Source: Prolixibacteraceae bacterium (GTDB taxonomy: Bacteria; Bacteroidota; Bacteroidia; Bacteroidales; Prolixibacteraceae). Taken from it: a DNA stretch of 13,204 nt. A model generated the notes under the pieces. That model ran no database searches and was not told the DNA's origin. It worked only from the letters and a program-made list of their open reading frames with translations. Within the stretch, counting starts at the first letter, position 1, and every line of letters begins with the position of its first letter. A program made the position numbers and the translations under genes. The stretch spans positions 1 through 13,204 of the forward strand of contig JAFGDX010000390.1 in the NCBI GenBank assembly GCA_016931875.1, read 5' to 3'. Below are positions 7,778 through 13,204 of this stretch, piece after piece.

Positions 7778-8782
7778 ATGAAACGAATTAAACGTTTTCT
7801 CGGAATTGCGTTGTTGTTGCTGGCGGTGGCTTACCTGTTGGGGCCCAGACCACCAAAACCGGAGCTGAACAAAAATCTACCCTCTTCGTCGGCAAGTTTA
7901 TCAAATATCGAAGAGTATATTCATAAAAATGATGAAGGCTTATCGCTAAAACCTGATAATGAGTCAAGGATATTCTGGGCCCGGGATTCTGTTCACGAAA
8001 GAACCGAATTTGCCGTTTTGTATCTTCACGGTTTTTCTGCTTCGTGGTACGAAGGGTATCCGGCACATGTAAATTTTGCGCGTTATTTTGGGTTCAACCT
8101 GTATATTCCCCGTCTGGCTTCTCACGGCCTCGAAACCGAAGAGCCATTGATTGATATGACTCCCGACCGGCTTTGGGAATCGGCAAAAAATGCCTTGATG
8201 GTTGCCCGCAGTATCGGAAAGAAAGTAATTATAATGAGTACATCAACCGGTGGCACACTGGCGTTAAAACTGGCGGCCGATTTTCCGGAATATGTAGAAG
8301 GTTTGGTACTTTATTCACCAAATATCAGAATAAACAACAATGCCGCTTTTCTGCTTTCAAAACCATGGGGAGTGCAGATTGGACGAAAAGCAAACGGTGG
8401 AAAATACAGGGTAACCAACGACGACCCGGATGCGAAAGAATGCCGGTACTGGAATTGCCGCTACCGGATGGAAGCTACGGTTTATTTGCAGCAACTGGTG
8501 GAGGCTACCATGAAAAAAGAAACCTATAAAAATGTTACAGCCCCGGTTTTTCTGGGGTATTATTATAAAGATGAGGAAAACCAGGATGAAACGGTAAAAG
8601 TTGACGCAATGCTTAAAATGTTTGATCAACTGGGGACCTCTCCCGAGCGAAAAATGAAAGTTGCCTTTCCCGATGCCGGCGACCACGTGATTGCCTGTGA
8701 ATTAACTTCAGGGAATGTGGAACAGGTGATAAACGAAACCATTCAGTTTGGCGAAGAAATAATGAATCTGAAAGCCAGGTGA
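7778..8782 (+). CDS. Membrane-anchored alpha/beta hydrolase
   Basis: A 334-residue serine hydrolase-like protein of unknown substrate. Residues 1-5 are basic and 7-21 hydrophobic with no lipobox, so it is probably anchored in the inner membrane facing the periplasm. The fold is supported by a beta-strand plus oxyanion loop VLYLHGFSAS (80-89), the nucleophile elbow MSTSTGG (153-159) with Ser156, and DAGDHVI (299-305) with His303. Asp265 or Asp270 in YYYKDEENQD is the likely acid. The elbow has Ser in place of the first Gly of GxSxG. A lid-like insertion (about 183-250) contains a close cysteine pair (Cys222, Cys227). It lies 73 bases after dinB; TTTG at 7728-7731 followed 19 bases later by TAATTTCA could be a degenerate own promoter. 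It may be an esterase, thioesterase or lysophospholipase-like enzyme. Confidence 0.8.
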   Translation: MKRIKRFLGIALLLLAVAYLLGPRPPKPELNKNLPSSSASLSNIEEYIHKNDEGLSLKPDNESRIFWARDSVHERTEFAVLYLHGFSASWYEGYPAHVNFARYFGFNLYIPRLASHGLETEEPLIDMTPDRLWESAKNALMVARSIGKKVIIMSTSTGGTLALKLAADFPEYVEGLVLYSPNIRINNNAAFLLSKPWGVQIGRKANGGKYRVTNDDPDAKECRYWNCRYRMEATVYLQQLVEATMKKETYKNVTAPVFLGYYYKDEENQDETVKVDAMLKMFDQLGTSPERKMKVAFPDAGDHVIACELTSGNVEQVINETIQFGEEIMNLKAR

Positions 8783-9110
8783 AATAAATCCTTCGTTTTT
8801 AAAGGCACCCATTTTCTTCAGCAAAAAAAATAGCAGGGTTATTTTTCATTCGTCCGTTTTTAAAGGGACTGGTATTACATGGTATGAAATAATCCGCAAA
8901 AAATCAAATGGTTTCATAAAATCCTTTTCATAAAACTAAAGCAGTTAACCTGTGTGTAATTTGTGTCATGCTGAAAATGGGGCATTATTCACGGCGAACT
9001 GTTTCCATTGCCCAACCGGGTTAAAATTATTATTCGTTATTCAGATTCATAATAAAAAATGGAAGGCAACTTTTAATTGCTCCGTTATTTATTATATAAC
9101 CCAAATTATG

Positions 9111-9219
9111 CAGGGGGTGTATAATATAGTATGCTGAAGAATATTTTGGTCCATATAAAACAGGGGGCTGTTTGAAATTAACGCGTTTTTATTTAAGGAG
9201 GGATAAAAATTTCAGGGGG
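9111..9219. repeat. Three CAGGGGG motifs spaced 50 and 52 bases
   Basis: CAGGGGG occurs at 9111-9117, 9161-9167 and 9213-9219, in otherwise very AT-rich sequence. The spacing is close to five turns of DNA, which would put all three on one face. The last copy ends about 104 bases before the asnB -33 element. They may be binding sites for an activator or repressor; this is inference. Confidence 0.5.
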
Positions 9220-9322
9220 TACCAGTAAAATTATATCATTTTACAAAAAGACTAAAAAGAACGAATAATGTTTTAATTTGTATTATTGATATTAAAATTT
9301 ATAGAAAAATGTCAATAAATAT

Positions 9323-9352
9323 TTTGTATTATTGTCAAAGTGATTATTTTTG
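9323..9352 (+). promoter_or_regulatory. Near-consensus Bacteroidota promoter for asnB
   Basis: TTTG at 9323-9326 and TATTTTTG at 9345-9352 match the -33 TTTG and -7 TAnnTTTG elements of the primary Bacteroidota sigma factor, with an 18-base spacer. Transcription would start near 9359, giving a leader of about 30 bases before the ATG at 9390. Confidence 0.7.
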
Positions 9353-9389
9353 GCAAGAAAATAAATTATAAAGTAAAACTATATATGAT

Positions 9390-11075
9390 ATGTGTGGAAT
9401 TATCGGAGCATTCGATTTAAAAACTGATTCTCAGGTTTTGAGGCCAACGGTATTGGAAATGTCAAAAAAGCTTCGTCACCGCGGACCAGACTGGTCGGGG
9501 ATTTATTGTGGCGAAAAGGCGATTATTGCGCATGAGCGACTTTCCATTGTTGACCCTGAGTCGGGAGGGCAACCTTTATACAGCAAAGACAGGAAATTGA
9601 TTTTGGGTGTCAATGGTGAAATATACAATCACCGGGAGATTCGTAACCAATATGACGGGAAGTACGAATTTCTTACCGGCTCCGACTGTGAAGTGATTCT
9701 TGCCTTGTACCGCGACAAAAAGGAAAAGTTTCTTGATGAGATGAACGGGATTTTTGCTTTTGCCCTGTACGATGAGGAAGAGGATGCATATCTTATTGCC
9801 CGCGATCATGTTGGTATTATTCCGTTGTATATGGGATGGGATAAGTTCGGTAATTTTTATGTGGGGTCTGAATTGAAAGCACTGGAAGGAGTTTGTACAA
9901 AAATTCAGGAGTTTCCGCCGGCGCACTATCTGTACAGTAAAGACGGTGAGTTAAAACGCTGGTACAGCCGTGAATGGGACGAATTTGAAAATGTAAAAGA
10001 TAACCCGGCTGAAATAGGTGAACTTGCCAGGGCACTGGAGGATGCTGTTCACCGCCAGCTAATGTCTGATGTTCCGTATGGTGTTCTTTTGTCGGGAGGC
10101 CTTGATTCTTCCATAACTTCGGCGCTGGCAAAAAAATATTCGGCCAAAAGAGTGGAATCGGGTGATCAGGTGGATGCATGGTGGCCTCAATTGCATTCAT
10201 TTGTTATAGGTCTGGAAGGATCTCCCGATTTGGAAGCGGCAAGAAAAGTGGCCAAACATATTGGTACGGTTCATCATGAAATTCACTACACCATTCAGGA
10301 GGGGCTGGATGCCATCCGCGATGTTATTTACCATATCGAAACGTATGATGTTACTACCGTCCGTGCCTCAACACCAATGTATATGCTGGCCCGTGTGATC
10401 AAATCAATGGGGATAAAAATGGTTCTCACCGGTGAAGGTGCCGATGAAATTTTTGGTGGTTATTTGTATTTTCATAAAGCGCCAAACGCAGAGGAATTTC
10501 ATAAGGAAAGTGTTCGGAAAGTAAGCCGTTTGCATTTATACGATTGTTTGCGCGCCAATAAATCGCTGGCGGCATGGGGTGTTGAAGGACGTGTGCCTTT
10601 CCTTGATAAAGAGTTTATTGATGTAGCCATGCGGTTCAATCCGGAGAGTAAAATGGCAAAAAATGGCAGGATTGAAAAGTGGTGTTTACGAAAAGCCTTT
10701 GAGGATATGTTGCCCGAAAGTGTTGCCTGGAGGCAAAAAGAACAGTTTTCGGATGGAGTGGGATATGGCTGGATTGATACTTTGAAAAAAATTGCCAGCG
10801 AGCAGGTGACCGACGAGATGATGCTGAATGCCAAATATCGTTTTCCGGTAAATACGCCAATGAACAAAGAAGAGTACATGTACCGGGCTATTTTCAGCGA
10901 ACATTTTCCTTCAGATCAGGCGGCCGCCTGTGTTCCGTCGGTTCCTTCCATTGCATGCAGCACAGGCGAAGCCTTGGCCTGGGATGTGTCGTTCCAGGGA
11001 AACGCCGATCCCTCCGGCAGGGCTGTAAACACTGTGCATGCAAAAGGGGCTATTTTTGATGATATAAAAAAATAA
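9390..11075 (+). CDS. asnB: Asparagine synthase B, glutamine-hydrolysing
   Basis: It makes asparagine from aspartate, ATP and glutamine in the cytoplasm. The 561 residues match the 554 of E. coli AsnB. The N-terminal class II glutaminase domain starts MCGIIGAF, with Cys2 as nucleophile after Met removal, which proves the ATG at 9390. Further glutaminase motifs are LRHRGPDWSG (28-37), Arg50-LSIVDP, VNGEIYNH (74-81) and GSDCEVI (97-103). The C-terminal synthetase domain has the ATP-binding PP-loop LLSGGLDSS (233-241), LTGEGADEIFGGY (346-358) and VEGRVPFLDKEF (encoded near 10580-10614). The C-terminus (about 520-561) ends in the extended AsnB-type tail with two nearby cysteines. It has its own promoter and a strong terminator, so it is probably monocistronic. 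Confidence 0.97.
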   Translation: MCGIIGAFDLKTDSQVLRPTVLEMSKKLRHRGPDWSGIYCGEKAIIAHERLSIVDPESGGQPLYSKDRKLILGVNGEIYNHREIRNQYDGKYEFLTGSDCEVILALYRDKKEKFLDEMNGIFAFALYDEEEDAYLIARDHVGIIPLYMGWDKFGNFYVGSELKALEGVCTKIQEFPPAHYLYSKDGELKRWYSREWDEFENVKDNPAEIGELARALEDAVHRQLMSDVPYGVLLSGGLDSSITSALAKKYSAKRVESGDQVDAWWPQLHSFVIGLEGSPDLEAARKVAKHIGTVHHEIHYTIQEGLDAIRDVIYHIETYDVTTVRASTPMYMLARVIKSMGIKMVLTGEGADEIFGGYLYFHKAPNAEEFHKESVRKVSRLHLYDCLRANKSLAAWGVEGRVPFLDKEFIDVAMRFNPESKMAKNGRIEKWCLRKAFEDMLPESVAWRQKEQFSDGVGYGWIDTLKKIASEQVTDEMMLNAKYRFPVNTPMNKEEYMYRAIFSEHFPSDQAAACVPSVPSIACSTGEALAWDVSFQGNADPSGRAVNTVHAKGAIFDDIKK

Positions 11076-11096
11076 TGATGAAGAATTATCGTTGGA

Positions 11097-11125
11097 AAAA
11101 CCGCCTGAATTTTCCGGGCGGTTTT
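11097..11125. terminator. Bidirectional intrinsic terminator between asnB and the convergent amidotransferase gene
   Basis: AAAACCGCC (11097-11105) pairs perfectly with GGCGGTTTT (11117-11125) around an 11-base loop, followed by ATTTT on the + strand. The A-tract on the left arm (from 11096) becomes the U-tract for transcription from the - strand. The stop codon of the convergent gene (11124-11126) overlaps the right arm by two bases. Confidence 0.85.
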
Positions 11126-11699
11126 ATTTTATGCAAATTTTCAAAAAATTTTTAATCAAGTCGTGGTTGTAGTATTCCGGGTGAAACTGACAGCCATACC
11201 AGGGTTTTGTTTTGTGTTTCATCAGTTGGTTTGTGCATGTTTTTGAAGTGGCCAGTAATTCAAAGTTTTCAGGCAGGGTAATGGAGTCGTTGTGCATTTG
11301 TTTCACTTTGAGCATTTTGGACAATCCCTCAAACAACCTGTCCTTTCTGAGGAGGGTAACAAAAAAGTCACCCGACTCAGGCTCCTCGCTTCGTAAAATT
11401 TTTGAACCGTTCATAAAACCGGAAATATGATGACCGGCGCAAATGCCCAAAACAGGATTTCTGAAATCTGCCATCCATTTAAAATAAGGAAGATGATGTT
11501 CGATAATATCATTTCCCTGTGGCGAACCCGACAAAATAGCTCCATCTGCAGTACTAAAATCAAAACCGATGCAATTTTTGTATTCAATGGTTTCAGGGTT
11601 TAATCCTTCTTCTTGTACAATTTTTTCCAGCGGTTCTGTAAAATCGCGAATACCGGGCTCGGCACTGTTCACTATTAAAATGTTTGTTTTTGTATCCAT
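11124..11699 (-). CDS. Stand-alone class I glutamine amidotransferase-like protein
   Basis: A 191-residue protein with the class I (triad) glutaminase fold, resembling the GuaA N-terminal or TrpG/PabA type. The nucleophile elbow is VLGICAGHH (83-91) with Cys87; FHPEYY (172-177) supplies His173 and Glu175. GAILSGSPQG (53-62) is the oxyanion-region loop. All three catalytic residues are therefore present. There is no signal peptide and no fused synthase domain, and no acceptor enzyme lies next to it on the same strand. asnB is convergent and uses its own class II glutaminase domain, so it is not an obvious partner. The true role (ammonia donor to an unlinked synthase, gamma-glutamyl hydrolase, or other) is not known. 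ATG at 11699 is followed by a typical N-terminal strand (NILIVNS). Confidence 0.82.
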   Translation of the reverse strand: MDTKTNILIVNSAEPGIRDFTEPLEKIVQEEGLNPETIEYKNCIGFDFSTADGAILSGSPQGNDIIEHHLPYFKWMADFRNPVLGICAGHHISGFMNGSKILRSEEPESGDFFVTLLRKDRLFEGLSKMLKVKQMHNDSITLPENFELLATSKTCTNQLMKHKTKPWYGCQFHPEYYNHDLIKNFLKICIK

Positions 11700-11862
11700 T
11701 TTTTATGTTGCTGATGAATAGGAAGCTATATTCTGTAAAAATCATCAAAAAATAATAATTATTAAAATTAAATGGCTTTTAAGTTATATTTTCGTTGTTT
11801 GAAAAATAGATAAATATACTTTTCTTTTAAAGTTGAATTAAAAATTGCAAAATATATATGTT
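11700..11862. promoter_or_regulatory. Divergent intergenic region with AT-rich promoters
   Basis: This 163-base AT-rich gap separates the amidotransferase gene from the divergent lipoprotein gene. For the + strand gene, TTG at 11795-11797 and TACTTTTC at 11817-11824 are 19 bases apart and match the Bacteroidota promoter except for the last -7 base. The - strand promoter is less clear: CAAAAAATA read in reverse gives TATTTTTTG, one base too long. Confidence 0.35.
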
Positions 11863-12954
11863 ATGAAAAAGATTTTGATTGTAATGTTGGGGGTAGCACT
11901 GTTTGCCTGTTCCCGGCAAAAAGGTTTTGAAATAAAAGTAGATGTTAAGGGATCGGAAGGAAAAGTGATTTTGGAGCAGCGCGGGATTGATAAGTGGATA
12001 GCTGTGGATACAGCAGATATTGTGGATGGAGTGGCTGTTTTGAAAGGAGAAGTGAATATGCCCGGCGATTATTACCTGTCGTTTTCCGGACAACGGAATA
12101 AAATGCTGATTTTTGTTGAAAATTCAAAAATGGCAGTTACCGGAACAGTTGATTCCTTAAATCAGGTGCAGGTAACCGGTTCTGCAACACACGATGAATA
12201 CAAGGAGATTGACAACCAGATAAATCAACTTTCCGAAGAATATATGGCTTTGTATCAGCAGTCGCGCGAGGCAATTATGCAGCGCGATACGGCCAAAGCA
12301 GAAGAGCTTATGGATCAGGTAAATGCAATTTATGAAAATGCAAATCAGTTGCAGGAAGATTTTATCAAAAACAATCCGGCATCGTATGTAACTCCTTATT
12401 TTATTTCCAATGTTCAGTATTCAAAAGAAGTGGAGGAGCTGGATGAAATGGTGAGTGCCTTGGATCCGAAGTTAGACTCAGTGCCGGGTATTATAGCCAT
12501 TAAAACGCGTATTGAAAAACTGAAAACCGTTGCAGTAGGGCAGGTAGCACCCAACTTTACGCAGAATGATCCGGACGGAAACCCCGTGCGTTTTTCTGAT
12601 ATTTATTCGCAAAATGAGTTGACTCTGCTTGATTTTTGGGCAGCCTGGTGTGGTCCGTGCCGCGCTGAAAATCCCAATGTTGTTTCGGTTTATAATGCAT
12701 ATAAAGACAAAGGGTTTAGTGTTTTTGGAGTGTCACTCGACAGAACAAAAGACGATTGGGTAAATGCCATTGAAGACGATAATTTAACGTGGACCCATGT
12801 TTCCGATTTGTCTTACTGGCAAAATGCGGCCGCTCAGTTGTATGCAGTAAATTCCATTCCTTCCAGTTTGCTGGTAGATAAAAACGGGATAATAATTGCA
12901 AAGAATAAACGGGGTGAAGAGCTCAGAAAAACTGTTGCTGAGTTTCTTGAATAA
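11863..12954 (+). CDS. TlpA-like thioredoxin-fold lipoprotein with DUF4369-like N-terminus
   Basis: A 363-residue envelope thiol-disulfide protein. I start it at ATG 11863, not at TTG 11845: from 11863 the protein begins MKKILIVMLGVALFAC, a clean lipoprotein signal with lipobox LFAC and acylated Cys16. Residues about 20-105 are beta-rich and resemble the DUF4369 domain common in Bacteroidota TlpA-like proteins. Residues about 108-170 are strongly helical and charged (possible coiled coil). The thioredoxin domain (about 224-363) has APNF, DFWAAWCGPCR with active-site Cys263 and Cys266, and a probable cis-proline in NSIPSS (Pro333). Such proteins reduce disulfides in the periplasm, for example in cytochrome maturation or oxidative stress. 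Specific partner unknown; no cytochrome genes are adjacent. It is followed by a strong terminator and so is probably a single-gene unit. Confidence 0.9.
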   Translation: MKKILIVMLGVALFACSRQKGFEIKVDVKGSEGKVILEQRGIDKWIAVDTADIVDGVAVLKGEVNMPGDYYLSFSGQRNKMLIFVENSKMAVTGTVDSLNQVQVTGSATHDEYKEIDNQINQLSEEYMALYQQSREAIMQRDTAKAEELMDQVNAIYENANQLQEDFIKNNPASYVTPYFISNVQYSKEVEELDEMVSALDPKLDSVPGIIAIKTRIEKLKTVAVGQVAPNFTQNDPDGNPVRFSDIYSQNELTLLDFWAAWCGPCRAENPNVVSVYNAYKDKGFSVFGVSLDRTKDDWVNAIEDDNLTWTHVSDLSYWQNAAAQLYAVNSIPSSLLVDKNGIIIAKNKRGEELRKTVAEFLE

Positions 12955-12979
12955 GTTTTGATGTTTGTAAACTGAATGG

Positions 12980-13016
12980 AAAAGCAGGTGTGTTTTGCAT
13001 GCCTGCTTTTTTTATT
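12980..13016 (+). terminator. Intrinsic terminator after the TlpA-like gene
   Basis: AAAAGCAGG (12980-12988) pairs perfectly with CCTGCTTTT (13002-13010) around a 13-base loop; the T-run continues to 13013 and then reads ATT. It lies 25 bases after the stop codon. The left A-tract could also stop transcription from the - strand. Confidence 0.85.
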
Positions 13017-13028
13017 ATAAAATTACAT

Positions 13029-13065
13029 ATTAGTCCCGGAATGATTTATTTTATCGATTAGTCCC
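13029..13065. repeat. Direct repeat ATTAGTCCC
   Basis: ATTAGTCCC occurs at 13029-13037 and 13057-13065, 28 bases apart; a partial copy (ATTAGT) occurs at 13093-13098. They lie 105-141 bases upstream of the sigma-54-like -24 element, where enhancer-binding activators usually bind. Confidence 0.45.
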
Positions 13066-13079
13066 ATTATAATTCTGTG

Positions 13080-13092
13080 TCCAATAATTGGA
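13080..13092. promoter_or_regulatory. Palindrome TCCAATAATTGGA
   Basis: A perfect 6+1+6 inverted repeat centred on 13086, about 85 bases upstream of the sigma-54-like -24 element. It could be an operator or activator site; the sequence alone does not say. Confidence 0.4.
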
Positions 13093-13169
13093 ATTAGTGT
13101 CTCGTATTGGTACGGTCTGATGGATGGGGTGTTTTTGTAATTTGCTGTATTTCAGTGTTTTGATGGTTT

Positions 13170-13185
13170 TGGCATTGGAGTTGCA
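13170..13185 (+). promoter_or_regulatory. Putative sigma-54 (-24/-12) promoter
   Basis: TGGCATTGGAGTTGCA fits TGGCAyr-N4-TTGCw: the GG and GC cores (13171-13172 and 13183-13184) have the exact 10-base separation that sigma-54 needs. It departs from TGGCACG only at the sixth and seventh positions. It reads toward the right edge, where the controlled gene would lie outside the window. Confidence 0.5.
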
Positions 13186-13192
13186 AATGTTT

Positions 13193-13204
13193 TGGCACAT
13201 CGAC
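13193..13204 (+). promoter_or_regulatory. Possible second sigma-54 -24 element, cut by window end
   Basis: TGGCAC at 13193-13198 is an exact -24 core. The -12 GC would fall at 13206-13207, beyond the window, so the site cannot be completed here. It lies 23 bases after the first element. Confidence 0.4.

Larger units (their letters stand above)
8783..9389. other. 607-base AT-rich intergenic region upstream of asnB
   Basis: No credible gene is seen. A 61-codon GTG-started frame (8952-9137) encodes four cysteines in two CxxC pairs but has no ribosome binding site and merges into AT-rich noncoding sequence. The region holds TATGAAA (8883-8889) inverted against TTTCATA (8912-8918), with TTTCATAAAA repeated at 8912 and 8926; three CAGGGGG motifs at 9111, 9161 and 9213; and the asnB promoter at its right end. 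No clear terminator for the hydrolase gene was found. Confidence 0.6.

Noticed and set aside
8952..9137. 61-codon GTG-started frame with two CxxC pairs (zinc-ribbon-like spacing)
   Set aside because: No ribosome binding site, unusual start, and the frame runs into AT-rich sequence and one of the CAGGGGG motifs; the cysteine spacing is probably chance.
11845..11862. TTG start extending the TlpA-like protein by six residues
   Set aside because: The ATG at 11863 gives a canonical lipoprotein signal peptide beginning MKKILI, whereas the extension would place extra residues before it.
13029..13204. Right-end repeats as the border of an insertion sequence
   Set aside because: No transposase fragment, no terminal inverted repeat pair and no target duplication can be seen; the sigma-54-like layout explains the position better.

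Overview
The window reads as chromosomal DNA of a member of the Bacteroidota. Three signs point there: promoters of the TTTG / TAnnTTTG type (best example upstream of the asparagine synthetase gene), mostly weak A-rich ribosome binding sites, and typical families of the phylum (a GH106-like rhamnosidase, a FucP-type symporter, a TlpA-like lipoprotein with a DUF4369-like N-terminus). A marine or sediment Marinilabiliales/Prolixibacteraceae-like host is plausible but only inferred. No rRNA, tRNA, CRISPR array, insertion sequence or phage gene was seen.

Left part (1-5147), deoxysugar and nucleotide-sugar genes, all on the + strand: the C-terminal two thirds of a GH106-like alpha-L-rhamnosidase cut by the window edge; a 341-base gap with nested inverted repeats; mannose-1-phosphate guanylyltransferase (manC type); a FucP-type L-fucose/H+ symporter; and a small RhaM/fucose-mutarotase-like protein whose start codon overlaps the symporter stop. 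Together they suggest release of a 6-deoxyhexose, its import and anomer conversion, and supply of GDP-mannose, the precursor of GDP-fucose. The catabolic enzymes (isomerase, kinase, aldolase) are not in view.

Middle part (5148-8782): a promoter and an unusually good Shine-Dalgarno precede a CPA-type cation/proton antiporter with atypical motif residues. It is followed after 11 bases by dinB (DNA polymerase IV) and then by a membrane-anchored alpha/beta hydrolase. The first two are probably one transcript.

Right part (8783-13204): a 607-base AT-rich intergenic region with three CAGGGGG motifs at 50-52 base spacing and a near-consensus promoter leads into asnB. A shared, probably bidirectional terminator separates asnB from a convergent stand-alone class I glutamine amidotransferase. 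Divergent from that gene is a TlpA-like thioredoxin-fold lipoprotein, ended by a clear terminator. The last 180 bases hold no gene but look like an outward-reading sigma-54 control region: a -24/-12 match with exact spacing, a second TGGCAC cut by the window end, and upstream repeats and a palindrome where activator sites would lie.

Most genes are ordinary housekeeping or carbohydrate genes. I did not find a convincing new multi-gene system. The most interesting leads are the sigma-54-like region at the right edge, the spaced G-run repeats upstream of asnB, the transporter residue substitutions and the orphan amidotransferase.
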